From Paulinella micropora (Eukaryota; Cercozoa; Imbricatea; Euglyphida): a stretch of 24,311 nucleotides of DNA. Location of the stretch: contig BJOX01000322.1 of NCBI GenBank assembly GCA_009731375.1, positions 580,406 through 604,716 of the forward strand. The letters run 5' to 3'. Positions 1-8,332 of the stretch are shown here, one piece after another. Position 1 is the first letter of the stretch. The number at the start of each line of letters is the position of its first letter. The position numbers and the translations under genes are program-made. The notes below the pieces were generated by a model. The model saw nothing but the letters and a program-made list of their open reading frames with translations. It did no database searches and was not told the origin of the DNA.

Positions 1-170
1 CACCCCCGCAAGGGCAGTTCCAACACTTCCAGACGGGCCGGTATGTTCAATGAAAATACTGGTCCAGACGGATCGGTATGTTCAATGAAAATACTGGTGG
101 CACCGACGGGAATCGAACTGGCGACAGGGCCCAGATGGTAGAACTTGACCACTGGGCTATCACGGTGTCC
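1..170 (-). mobile_element. tRNA-derived SINE-like unit
   Basis: Read on the minus strand, 169-99 forms a 71-nt tRNA-like sequence. The A box TAGCCCAGTGG (159-149) matches the Pol III consensus, and the B box AGTTCGATTCC (119-109) differs by one base. The acceptor ends GACACCG and CGGTGCC pair at 6 of 7 positions, but the T stem pairs poorly, so this is unlikely to be a working tRNA. Downstream in the same orientation comes a body of two 35-bp tandem units running toward base 1. This is the layout of a tRNA-headed SINE with an internal Pol III promoter. The unit leaves the window, so its tail is not seen. A decayed tRNA pseudogene is the alternative. Confidence 0.55.
29..98. repeat. 35-bp tandem duplication
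   Basis: Two adjacent 35-bp copies (29-63 and 64-98) share the core GGTATGTTCAATGAAAATAC and differ at two positions. They lie directly beside the tRNA-like head and may be its body repeat. Confidence 0.85.

Positions 171-262
<92 letters not shown>
171..262. repeat. (TAA)n microsatellite
   Basis: About 30 uninterrupted TAA/ATA units abut the 5' end of the tRNA-like unit. Apparent open frames here (poly-Ile, or poly-Leu on the other strand) are artefacts of the repeat. Confidence 0.97.
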
Positions 263-340
263 CGCGCTCTCTCTCTCTCACACACACACACACTGTCCCC
301 CCCCCCCCTCTCTCTCTGTCTCGCTCTCTCTCTCATGCAT
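263..340. repeat. CT-, CA- and C-rich low-complexity run
   Basis: Short (CT)n, (CA)n, poly-C and again (CT)n tracts follow one another directly after the microsatellite. No gene is seen from here to about 645. The stretch 371-644 has only short unsupported frames on both strands. Confidence 0.9.
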
Positions 341-644
341 ACATGCACATACATTCAGACATACATAGGCGAATCTCTACGAGCAGGACTGCACTCCGGA
401 GGATTTGTTGTCCTTTACTGTTCGCTGACTTTTGCAAGCTCCGTTTGTCTACGGTGATGATGGTGGTGCCGGTTCAAAGACGAGGGTAATATCCCCTTTT
501 CCCACCACCCTGAGCAAGCAATGGTTCGCTTCTTTCTTTAGCAGAAATGGGACTTTGCAGGACGAAGGTACCAAATTAATTGGGGAAGTGGGAGCGGAGC
601 CACTGGCAAGGGCATCACATGTCCCAATCTCCTTTTTTACATAA

Positions 645-1268
645 CATGTCCCAGCCGCACATGGTCGGCTTACAAAAGTCATGCTAGAGTTCGTTCAGTT
701 TGCTTTATGCACTGTAGAGGAGGAAGAAAGGTTCCTTCCTGGTGCCCGGCCACCAACAGGCGATGACATCGCGAAGCCTTCTTTACAGGAATTGAAGGAC
801 CATCCCTCCTGGACTATAGCTATCCAGGATGGGAACCACTTATTCTTTGCTGAGCTAGGGGACGTGGAAGACATTCGGTGGAAAAATAAAGTAGTCACTG
901 GTTTGAGAGAAGTCCCAGCTCACAAACTCCTCTCTTGGCCTGACCCAGCGGTCTTAACCATGCAGGAGAGTTTAAAGAAAAACATTTCCCAGCAAGAAGG
1001 ATCAACACGAGGCTTAAGGATAAAATTTGGAAACTCGATACCAGCTGGACAAAAAAAAGGGGAGGAAGTCTGGGTTGACGTGGAAGATATTATTTACTGT
1101 TTTCCAGGTTTCAATCCCAAAACAAACACAGTGCCTTTCACTGTGCAACAAACCTTGGGTGCGCATTTCCAACGACAACAGTATAATCATTTCCGTTTTG
1201 CAAACACACGTAGTTTTGTATCTCGTTTCCTATCTGCGAAGGTTGTTGTCTCCTTAAATATGACATAA
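645..1268 (+). CDS. Unrecognised ORF, possibly an exon
   Basis: This frame is open from 645, with the first ATG at 681 giving 195 residues. The product is mixed-charge and soluble, with no signal peptide, membrane segment or familiar motif. Its first 140 residues read like folded protein (PSWTIAIQDG, HLFFAELGDVEDIRWK, EGSTRGLRIKFGN). The last 50 look less protein-like, and a TTTTCCAG acceptor-like site falls near 1107, so the true gene may be spliced and the 3' part intronic or chance. No neighbour shares its strand within 4 kb. I do not recognise a family. It could be a fragment of a transposable element or a host exon. Confidence 0.35.
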   Translation, partial: HVPAAHGRLTKVMLEFVQFALCTVEEEERFLPGARPPTGDDIAKPSLQELKDHPSWTIAIQDGNHLFFAELGDVEDIRWKNKVVTGLREVPAHKLLSWPDPAVLTMQESLKKNISQQEGSTRGLRIKFGNSIPAGQKKGEEVWVDVEDIIYCFPGFNPKTNTVPFTVQQTLGAHFQRQQYNHFRFANTRSFVSRFLSAKVVVSLNMT

Positions 1269-1325
1269 TTCAGCATTTTCTTACTGTGGAAATGACATAA
1301 TTCATAATTACGTCTGGGTGGGCGT

Positions 1326-1866
1326 TAGTAGTGAACTTGACTGGTGTAGATACAGTCCCGCACATGATTAAAAATAATGCATGTAGTTGTTATACATACT
1401 TACAAACCACTTGGTATATTAATAAAATAATATTACCAGCAGCTTATTCAGCATGTCTACTAACTTGATCAAGCAGAAAACCGGTCTTGAAACATTATTT
1501 TCATAGTGCACTGAACTTGACTAGTTTANNNNNNNNNNATTTGACTAGTTTTAAAAAAAATCCCACACATGATTAGAAATAATGCATGTAGTTGTTATAC
1601 ATACTAACACACCAGTTGCTATATTAGTAAAATAATATTGCCGGCAGCTCATTCAGCATGTGCTTCAAGCTTTTGAAGCATAAAACCGGTTTTGAAACAT
1701 TATTTTCATAGTGCACTGAACTTGACTAGTTTAGAAAAAATCCCACACATGATTAGAAATAATGCATGCAGTTGTTATACATACTAACACACCCCTTGCT
1801 GTATTAATGAAATGATATTACCGGCAGCTTATTCAGCATGTGCTTCAAGTTTTTGAAACATAAAAC
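1326..1866. repeat. About 180-bp tandem repeat, three copies
   Basis: The phrase CACACATGATTAGAAATAAT recurs at 1565 and 1745, exactly 180 bp apart, and in diverged form near 1360. Each unit also carries GAAACATTATTTTCATAGTG and ACTTGACTAGTTT. The first-to-second spacing is about 205 bp because the gap and a short partial duplication lie between them. The array is AT-rich, has no coding potential, and ends beside the 3' end of the minus-strand transposase gene. It could be a small satellite or a subterminal repeat of that transposon. Confidence 0.85.
1529..1538. other. Assembly gap (10 N)
   Basis: Ten Ns sit inside the tandem array. The flanks repeat the phrase TTGACTAGTTT, so the true repeat number here is uncertain. 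Confidence 0.99.
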
Positions 1867-1911
1867 CTGTTTTTTTTTTAGTTTTAATATTTATTATTAA
1901 TATTTACTTAC
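1867..1911 (-). other. Possible short 3' intron of the transposase gene
   Basis: On the minus strand the terminal TAA of the transposase frame lies inside a perfect donor, GTAAGT (1911-1906). After 45 nt of AT-rich sequence comes an acceptor-like AAACAG (ending at 1867). If it is spliced, the protein would continue into the tandem-repeat region. The intron would be shorter than the 95-170-nt introns inferred upstream in the same gene, so confidence is low. Confidence 0.25.
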
Positions 1912-2849
1912 GATCCACCGCCCAGACGAGGAGCGGTACGAGGAATCCACTCGTCATCATCATCTACACGCTTCTGTTTCTTCTTCTGCTTGTTTCCCCT
2001 TCCTCCTTTCTTCTTCCTCTTCAAAGAAGAAGAAGAAAAAGAAGGCTGAGAAGAAGAAGCAGCAGAAGAAGAAGAAGCAGCAGAAGAAGAAAGAGGAAGA
2101 GGAGGAGAAGGAGCGAAGGCAGTTTGCACGTGTCCGGTGAAAATGGATGGCTCCGGTTGGCTCAATTCATGGAGCCAAGCGTCCACATCACCAGGACATA
2201 TCTCATCAAACCTGCCATACTCCAGCCCATCTACACCAACACATATCTCCTCATGCTTTCTTATCCAAGAAGGCCGAGAAGCAGCATACGAGCTACCGCA
2301 CCCTATACTACACTTCACATACTTCTCACTCTCCGCCCACACATCACACAGCGGGTTTAAGCGAGCTCTCCAGTGCTGGAGCAGACACTCGACATCATCT
2401 GTCCAGCGTCTGCTCGAGCACGAGAAATGAGCGCGCTTATGCTTGCCGTTGTAGTGTTCGATGGCCTGAGTGTTGTAGTCTATGAAGGAGATATGAGGGG
2501 TGAGTGGCAGTAGCTCATAGGCATGATTGATGAAAATGTGGATGTAGACGGTGATGAATGCAGGTGATAGAATAGGTAACCTAGCCCTCCTATCTTTCGG
2601 ATCCTCTTCATCTACATCATTCGGCGCCCGCCCTCTGGGAAAAGTAAGGGTATGAAAGAAGCGGCGCATGGCGGCCTGATGAGATGCTAATTCCTCTACC
2701 GGCAGCCCCTCTCCTTTATGAAAGACTAACCACAACCCGTACCACTCCACCCATACCTTTTTCAACTCCTCTCCTCTTTCGGGATTCTTCAGTATCTCAC
2801 CTAAGTCTATCACTTCCTCTTTAACCTTCCTTGCTAGCTTCCTCGCCAT
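1908..2849 (-). CDS. DDE/RNase-H-like transposase, C-terminal part
   Basis: This is the C-terminal 313 codons of the transposase begun at 4151, in the same frame and separated from it by one TGA. Around residues 100-150 it has the pattern YIHIFINHAYELL then IEHYNGKHKRAHF. That matches the conserved C-terminal block (YIH-L--H--E-L ... Q-IE--N) of this eukaryotic transposase family, where I would expect the third acidic catalytic residue (the E of the QAIEHYN-like motif). Residues 178-200 hold a C-x3-C-x13-H-x3-C zinc-finger-like motif. The tail has a long Ser/Ala run and then a basic KRKKKGG...KKKQKR nuclear-localisation-like stretch. The ATG at 2849 is probably internal, not a true start. The product would act in the nucleus on transposon ends. 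Confidence 0.65.
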   Translation of the reverse strand: MARKLARKVKEEVIDLGEILKNPERGEELKKVWVEWYGLWLVFHKGEGLPVEELASHQAAMRRFFHTLTFPRGRAPNDVDEEDPKDRRARLPILSPAFITVYIHIFINHAYELLPLTPHISFIDYNTQAIEHYNGKHKRAHFSCSSRRWTDDVECLLQHWRARLNPLCDVWAESEKYVKCSIGCGSSYAASRPSWIRKHEEICVGVDGLEYGRFDEICPGDVDAWLHELSQPEPSIFTGHVQTAFAPSPPLPLSSSAASSSSAASSSQPSFSSSSLKRKKKGGRGNKQKKKQKRVDDDDEWIPRTAPRLGGGS

Positions 2850-2867
2850 GTCACCACTTAGCTCTTT

Positions 2868-2870
2868 TCA
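2868..2870 (-). other. In-frame TGA splitting the transposase
   Basis: Downstream codons AAA GAG CTA AGT GGT GAC ATG run in the same frame straight into the C-terminal part. This is either a nonsense mutation, a recoded stop, or part of an unrecognised short intron (a weak donor-like GTAACT lies just upstream). Confidence 0.85.
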
Positions 2871-4151
2871 CTTAAAGTTACATGTTCCCTGAGTCTCTCC
2901 TTGGCCCTTAGGCCCGAACCACCAATACACTCCACCTTTCTTGAGTTCGCTTTTGATTCTCATTAAAACTTCTTGATGCTTATCTTTACCCCACTCTATC
3001 TTCTCAGCCAATACGGGGTCGTCGCGGGCGCGGCCCCACAACTCACCGTGTAAGGCCTCGTTGATGAGATGGTTTAGAAACCTATTCTGTACGCGGATGA
3101 AGAAATGCAGCGAGTCAGGAAGGCGTCGGCGCAAAGGTATGAATGGAAATAAATCTACTCTGTCATCCATGGCCGGGTGCTGACACTTGTCAGCATCGGT
3201 CATGATGGGGTAGGATGTGAGTGTGTCTTGAAGTTCCGGGCCTTTGGTCACCAGGCAATAGATGCATGGGTGCTTTCCTCTAAAACTACCTGTCCCGTGC
3301 CCGGCGACTGTGGCCAAGAACTTCAAATCGCCCCCTAACCAAAAAATATAAGACCGATGTAGGACATGAGGATCTGGATAGCCATGGTGAGCCAAAGGCC
3401 TGCCGTCGGCGTTATACAGATCCCCTTGCTCCTGGAGCAGTTGAAGGTCATGCCTGAATGTGCAACTTGCTAACGCTTGATAGCTGTCACCTTCAGGGGT
3501 CAGAGCAAAAGGGAAAACAAAATCTGTAGCTTTGAATTTCCTTCTTAGGTCTTTATCCTGCGGTATGATTCTCATAACCCACAACGTACTTGTTTTATTC
3601 TTGCTGATGGATCTGCCATCAGCCTGAACGAGAACATTTACGGTGGACTCTGAAATCTGATAGGTTTTGCATACCCAACGCAAGACCTTTCGCGGGCATA
3701 GCTTCACCTCTCGAGGCACCTGTTTTGAAGCCTGACATTCGTCGAAGGTCGGCTTCATGTCAAAGGTGGCCTCAACCGCGGTGCTTAGCTCCTTCCTGAC
3801 CTCAGAAAACTTGTCAAAAGGTATGTTGCCACTTAGCAAACCTTTGGACTTAAGCTTTTGCAACACTGTTTGACTAATGCTATGATTGTCCGCAAAGAGA
3901 AGAAGAGAGAGAAGTTGTTTGTGCGGCTCACTATTTTTACCTCCTATTGTATGTGACAAGTCATAGTTCTTCTCCGCCCATCTCCACCACTCCTTGCACA
4001 CAAAGTCTACCTCTACCCCTGCCCTATCCGCAAGGTGTTGTGCAAAAGCATCCTGCATGACTCTCACGTCTGCTCTTATATTTCTCTTTCCTCTCTCGTT
4101 CAACTCACTGTATGCTTTCTTCATCTTGGGGGCGTATGACAACACCCCCAC
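2868..4151 (-). CDS. DDE/RNase-H-like transposase, catalytic part
   Basis: This 427-codon frame opens on GTG, not ATG, so it is probably entered by splicing from the exons upstream or starts at the ATG ten codons in. Early residues KKAYSELNERGKR match the N-terminal motif of an RNase-H-like transposase family that I recall from sponge, Hydra and protist genomes. Candidate catalytic aspartates are the D of VQADGRS (about residue 178) and the D of GGDLKFLATVAG (about 275). The second is followed by the family's Zn-binding HPCIYC (about 295). DSLHFFIRVQNRFLNHLI is the conserved block after the second Asp. The role would be cut-and-paste transposition. The frame stops at TGA 2868-2870 but continues in phase downstream. 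I am confident of the family and not of activity. Confidence 0.7.
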   Translation of the reverse strand: MGVLSYAPKMKKAYSELNERGKRNIRADVRVMQDAFAQHLADRAGVEVDFVCKEWWRWAEKNYDLSHTIGGKNSEPHKQLLSLLLFADNHSISQTVLQKLKSKGLLSGNIPFDKFSEVRKELSTAVEATFDMKPTFDECQASKQVPREVKLCPRKVLRWVCKTYQISESTVNVLVQADGRSISKNKTSTLWVMRIIPQDKDLRRKFKATDFVFPFALTPEGDSYQALASCTFRHDLQLLQEQGDLYNADGRPLAHHGYPDPHVLHRSYIFWLGGDLKFLATVAGHGTGSFRGKHPCIYCLVTKGPELQDTLTSYPIMTDADKCQHPAMDDRVDLFPFIPLRRRLPDSLHFFIRVQNRFLNHLINEALHGELWGRARDDPVLAEKIEWGKDKHQEVLMRIKSELKKGGVYWWFGPKGQGETQGTCNFK

Positions 4152-5247
4152 CTGTTTGTTAGTTTCAACTGAACAAAATTACTACCAGCAAGTGGAGAAG
4201 TGATATGACGTGTGACTTGTAATGACGGTTTGGTGTGTATGTGTGAAGGTTGAGGTGAGAGAATTGAAAGGTGTGTGCGTATGTCAGCAGGGTCAAAGGG
4301 TGAGGAGTCATCTACATTAAATCTTCTGGCTAGTGTGCGGGAGGAGTCGTCTACACTTCTGGCTGGTCTCCCCCTCACAGGCGTGAATGGTTCCTGCCAC
4401 AAGCAAGCAAAAATATGTACAAACACCCACATAAGCTTACACCTTACCAGCAGACAAAGGCAGGAAAACAAGCCGTACCTGCAGAAAGCAATGCATAAAT
4501 GCAAACATAATGCACAGAAGACATACATAAACATGTTTCCATGAAATGAAATGAAAACTGACCATGACAGTGGCCTCCAGCTTGTCATCGTTCCGAGCAC
4601 CAGCGATGATGACAGAAGGGCCCCGTTGTTGCAACTCGACTGCTATACCTTTGGCCTCCAGCTCAGCAACTATAGAGGGGAAACAAGAGAAGACACATAA
4701 GCAATACATTACAGCTGTTACATGCAAGAAAAATAGATCACACAACACACACACAAACACTACTCCTACACAGTTCCAACATACAAACAGAAACAGAAAC
4801 ACACACAAAACAGATGGAAACAGCATGCAGGCACTCACCTAATTGTCTCTGAACATTTCTGGAGGCAGTCTGAATCATTCTGCTACATAACAGGCACAGA
4901 AAATATGATGTATGTATACTAAACAAACGAAAACAAGCACTAAAATTCAAAGAAATTGGTGTTAAGAAAAAGGGGCTTACTTCTGTTGTAGGTGTGCTGC
5001 TTTTACAGCGGATAGAGATTTTTGCTGGGCAAGCAGTGCTCTACCCGCTGCTGTCTTTTTTTCATTTTTTCGTAGGTAGGATCGCTTGATAGGAGCCTTT
5101 TGGTTCAACCTTGTCTTTTTTTTCACCATCGATTTTCGCCAAGTCGAAATTTATTGCCGCTTTTTCCGCTACTGATGGCATTTTTATGTTATGAAATGCC
5201 GCATATGCTAACGGGCCCGCGGCACCAGTTTCATGTCGGAGGTCCAT
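4121..5247 (-). CDS. Spliced 5' exons, probably the transposase N-terminus
   Basis: Four blocks keep one frame across introns with good borders. Exon 1 is 5247-4981 (donor GTAAGC). Exon 2 is 4882-4839, 44 nt (acceptor ATGTAG, donor GTGAGT). Exon 3 is 4669-4563 (acceptor CTATAG, donor GTCAGT). Exon 4 starts at 4393 (acceptor GTGGCAG) and is open to 4121. Phases 2, 1 and 0 match at each junction. Exon 1 needs one base removed from an A6 run near 5063-5068 to stay open. The ATG at 5247 has a stop eight codons upstream. The product is Lys/Gln/Ala-rich and partly coiled-coil-like (LLAQQKSLSAVKAAHLQQ, VAELEAKGIAVELQQRG). Exon 4 overlaps the transposase frame in another phase. An intron ending AACAAACAG at 4152 would join them from a phase-0 donor in exon 4. 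It may instead be a separate gene. Confidence 0.5.
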
Positions 5248-5726
5248 CTGTTCACAGCGAGTGTGTGTTCAAACCACGTTGTTTCAAGCAAAAGCAAGCA
5301 TGACACAAGTGTTTTCATCAGAAAACTTGGTCTGCGGCTTTCTTGAAATCCTTATTATCTACTTCAATTTTCACATTTCACGACATAGCAAATATGGTGT
5401 TTTTAACTGAAAAATGCTCTTGCATGATGCACTCTGCACTCATTTTTACGTACAAGTGCACAAATAAATTCAAATGCTATGTTGAGCAATCCTGCCAGAG
5501 GGTTTTTGCAGAGATGTACGGTATAAAACAAAAACCAGGAAAACATTGGTCGAAAACTAGTTTGTCGAGATTCAGAACACCCCCAGATCACAGCAATAGC
5601 TTATATGAACTGAAAAACTAAACATGCCGCAGACCATTCCCACTAAAAACATTGAATTCTGCGCAGACAGCACCTCAAAATCTTGAATATTGAATGAGAT
5701 TACTCGCTGCAAAATATTTAATGATT
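5248..5726. other. Intergenic, nothing recognised
   Basis: AT-rich sequence with only short frames on both strands and no motif. It would hold the promoter of the minus-strand transposase gene. I saw no clear terminal inverted repeat matching the 1300-1900 side. Confidence 0.6.
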
Positions 5727-5861
5727 CTACCGACTACTAGAACCTACATATGCCACCGATTCAGCCCCCGAGGAACCGGGAACAATAGGGAGCTGAAGGG
5801 AAGGTGGGTTTAGACCCCAGCCACTCAGTGGGGCTGGGCTTGGGCCAAGAAGACCTATGGG

Positions 5862-6275
5862 GTGGGTTTCCGGGATAAGGTCCGACGGGGCCAGGTGCAA
5901 GACGTGAGCGAACCCATATGGGTTAAGAAGCAGAAGAAGGAGGGACTGGCCCACTGGGTAAAGTTTGAGGATGACGACGCCCCAGACAGCATGTTGGACA
6001 CGGAGATCGTCAAGTACCTTGCCGCCGGTCCGGAGGCCGCCCATGCCGCCACGTTCACTAGACCGGTGAGTGAGAAGCAAGCCGACGAACTAGGGTACTG
6101 GGATGACGCCAGAGCCGAGGAGATGTCTACACTCTGAGAAAGGTTGCTTCCGGAGAGTCCGGGCCGACTTAGTTGACAAGAAAGACATCTGTGAAGGCCG
6201 GTTCGTAGATGCTACCAAGGAGGCCGGGGGGAAATCCTGAAGTTCAAACGCCGGTGGACGGTCAAGGGGTTTTCC
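5862..6275 (+). pseudogene. pol: copia-type pre-RT region, frameshifted
   Basis: One frame (5862-6134) gives a charged linker ending RAEEMSTL and a stop. A second picks up GCFRRVRADLVDKKDICEGR, stopping at about 6237. A third gives KFKRRWTVKGFSMIQGWHF, which leads into the RT below and corresponds to the copia KARLVARGF-type motif just before the RT palm. A similar coding-like string (EPTYATDSAPEEPGTIGS) lies at about 5730-5783. At least two single-base shifts separate these pieces. Confidence 0.6.
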
Positions 6276-6734
6276 ATGATCCAAGGATGGCACTTTGGGA
6301 AACGTGACTTCCCTACTCCGTGCGTCCTTACCATTTTGATGCTTTTCGCTCTGACGGTGTTCTTTGGCTTAGTCCTGTCAAAGTGGGACGTTGGCACCGC
6401 GTACACTGAAGCGTCTGCAGCTGAGCAGGGTTATCGCCCCACTTACATCGTACCACCTTTTGGTTTAGAAGAGCCGGGTTATGTGTGGGAAATGCTCAAA
6501 GCCCTCTACGGTAGACCGGATGCGGACCGCAAGTGGTGGCGGTACAAGCTAGTCCCTTTCTTAGAAGGTTTGGGCTTTAAGGCTCATGTTGCTTTTCCTT
6601 GCTTCCTTTGGCGTTGGCTAACCGGAAAGGACAAACCAGACTTTGTCTTCGTGCATGTGGACGACATGATGGCAGCGTTTAGTAGCAAGGAGGTAGAAGC
6701 CGAGTTCTTAGCCGCGGGTAAGAAGGCCTTTTAA
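6276..6734 (+). pseudogene. pol: copia-type reverse transcriptase core
   Basis: Motifs are in order: LSKWDVGTAYTEA (first catalytic Asp; usual form Q-DV--AFL), YIVPPFGLEEPGYVWEMLKA, LYGRPDADRKWW (usual LYGLKQA-R-W) and FVFVHVDDMMAA, the catalytic box, with VHVDD instead of YVDD. A TAA at 6732-6734 interrupts it, and the same frame then runs on as the next entry, so one nonsense change splits RT from its C-terminal part. The ATG at 6276 is internal to the polyprotein. Confidence 0.8.
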
Positions 6735-7277
6735 GGGTCTTTATTAGCAAGAGGCTCCGACCGGGGTGGCATAGAAGACAAGGAGGACTGTTGGTTAGGC
6801 CGGACGATCAAGATCTCCCAGGAAGATTTCATCAAAGAGGCCGTTGAGAAGCTTCAGTGCACCGGTCTAGCTACGGCTGACTCGCCGTGGCTGATGCCGG
6901 GGGTACGGTCCGGTAAGCAATCGGTATTAGAGCAGTTTTCTCCGCAGCATATCGTAGGTGTCCTGTTATGGACACGCATTACTCGGCACGAGGTTTTGGG
7001 CCCACTAGGGGAAGTAGCAACCCATGCCTCCAAGCCTGAGTTATTTAATTACCAGCAAGCCGAACAGGTCGTGCGGTACCTTAATGGTACCCGATCTAAA
7101 GGCATTCGTTTCACCAAGGTGAACGGTACCCGCTTGATGTCACGGGCAGACTCAAGTTGGAAGGGTACAGTCGAAGATCGCCGTGACCGCTTAGCGGGCT
7201 TCTATTTCTTTCTCGGTGGCTCTGTACTGCCGTTCTGCCTTAAGCGGAAGGTGTCCGTGGCCCTGCCAAAGATGTGA
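6735..7277 (+). pseudogene. pol: copia-type RT C-terminus and RNase H start
   Basis: In the same frame as the RT core after its TAA, this reads through WLGRTIKISQEDFI (usual LG--I--), IVGVLLWTRITRHEVLGPLG (usual VGSL-Y---TRPDI) and EQVVRYLNGTRSKGIRF (usual RVLRYLKGT---GI-F). It continues into RNase H with SRADSSWKG (first catalytic Asp), DRRDRLAGFYFFLGGSVLPF and SVALPK. It stops at 7275-7277 and continues one frame over. Confidence 0.75.
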
Positions 7278-7777
7278 CCCTGAGCGCACGCGTGGAGGAG
7301 AAGGCGAGGGGGGTGCGCGACGAGCTGGTGGCGGCTATGCCCGGGAGCGGGAATCAAGAAGAGATGGCGGCTGGCGCGCGTCTGGTGCCTGCAGCCCCAG
7401 AAGCATCCTCGTGCGAGGCTGAGGTGTACGCGATGGTGGAAGCATATCACGGGCAAGACAAAATCATGAATTTAGTGCATGGGATCGCGGAAGGCCGGGT
7501 CGCCGACGAGCTGGGGCCGTACGGGTGGGGGCGGCCCCCCGTCCTGTACGGCGACAATCAGGGCGCGCTGGATCTCGCCGATACTAATGTATTTTCTAGG
7601 AAGCTCGGGCACGTGGACCTGCGCTGCGCCATCGTCAACCAGAAGGTGGACGCGGAGTTGGTGGCCAACGAGAAGGTGGCGTCACCCGACAACATCGCGG
7701 ATATCAACACTAAACCGGCGCGCGGTGAACCTTACCTTCGGCTGGTGCGTCACGAACATCACGTAGCTTGTGACTAG
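7274..7777 (+). pseudogene. pol: copia-type RNase H C-terminal part
   Basis: It begins on GTG, so it is not a real start. The first 45 or so residues are an Ala/Arg/Glu-rich insertion absent from ordinary copia RNase H. Then follow SSCEAEVYAMVEA (catalytic Glu, normally directly after VALS), LYGDNQGALDLA (catalytic Asp), KLGHVDLRCAIVNQKV (usual KHIDIRYHFIREKV) and NIADINTKP (usual N-ADI-TKPL). All catalytic residues are present here despite the upstream breaks. Confidence 0.75.
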
Positions 7778-8136
7778 CTGCGGCGGCGGAGGGGATCGCG
7801 CGCGATGGGGCAGTCTGCAACGTTGGGGACTTTCTACAACGGGGACTTTTGGATAGGACTCTTGGTAGGTTCCCGATAGCAAGGGGATAGATATTAGAAA
7901 TTAGGTGACTAGATTGCCGAACTCCACATGTTGTGGAGACGTAGGCTAGCACGTCTGCTTTCATTTAGTCATATCTTATGCACTGTTGTGCATATCGCGC
8001 TTTAGTTGATATAGTGTAGCTATATAGCCGAACTCCACTGGAGCAATTTGCGCTTTGCTTATTTGCTTAATCTAGTTGTTAGTTGCACGTCGTATTTTGG
8101 ACACTGACTCGTAAGGGAATCTAATTAAGGGGGCAT
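7778..8136 (+). other. 3' untranslated part of the copia fragment, with polypurine tract
   Basis: No coding frame. It contains two copies of CCGAACTCCAC, each opening a small hairpin (7922-7938 and 8033-8043). A purine-rich run AAGGGGGCAT at 8127-8136 directly precedes the candidate LTR, as a plus-strand primer site would. Confidence 0.5.
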
Positions 8137-8332
8137 TGGACAATTAATTAGACCCTTCCTCCTCAGTTATGTCCGTATTGCTATTTTATACGTTAGCAGT
8201 AATCGTCACGGTTAGTAGTATTATTAGTTATTAATACAGTCAATTAGAGTACCTTTTCTGGTACTGGTGGCACCAGCTTTTTACCATTACCCTTATTACC
8301 CATATCAGGCAGTTTCGTGGGTCAATTTTCCA
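8137..8332 (+). repeat. Candidate 3' LTR (196 bp)
   Basis: It starts TGGACAATT right after the polypurine tract and ends AATTTTCCA, an inverted match with one mismatch and the TG...CA form. No second copy is in the window, so the right end is inferred from the terminal repeat alone. Confidence 0.45.

Larger units (their letters stand above)
5727..8332 (+). mobile_element. 5'-truncated copia-type retrotransposon fragment
   Basis: This is the 3' half of a Ty1/copia-type element: pre-RT linker, RT, RNase H, an untranslated stretch, a purine-rich tract and a candidate 3' LTR. It lacks gag, protease, integrase and a 5' LTR. Its coding part is much more GC-rich than the flanks. Reading frames change at about 5785, 6135 and 6237, stop in frame at 6732, and shift again at 7275, so it is a dead copy. 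Its RT differs clearly in sequence from the minus-strand copia element at 10427-18681, so it is a second lineage. Confidence 0.85.

Noticed and set aside
99-169. A functional tRNA gene
   Set aside because: A and B boxes are good, but the T stem pairs poorly and there is an acceptor mismatch; a SINE head or pseudogene fits better.
78-368. Poly-Ile and poly-Leu frames over the microsatellite
   Set aside because: They are produced by (TAA)n and CT/CA repeats on either strand.
432-682. Two opposite-strand frames of about 70 codons
   Set aside because: Short, mutually antisense, no motif and no splice or start support.
2124-2485. Plus-strand frames antisense to the transposase C-terminus
   Set aside because: Low-complexity His/Ser-rich shadows of a frame with clear family motifs.
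2868-2870. TGA as selenocysteine
   Set aside because: No selenoprotein family similarity and no SECIS-like element that I can see; a nonsense change or missed intron is simpler.
5343-5621. 92-codon plus-strand frame
   Set aside because: AT-rich chance frame with no recognisable features.
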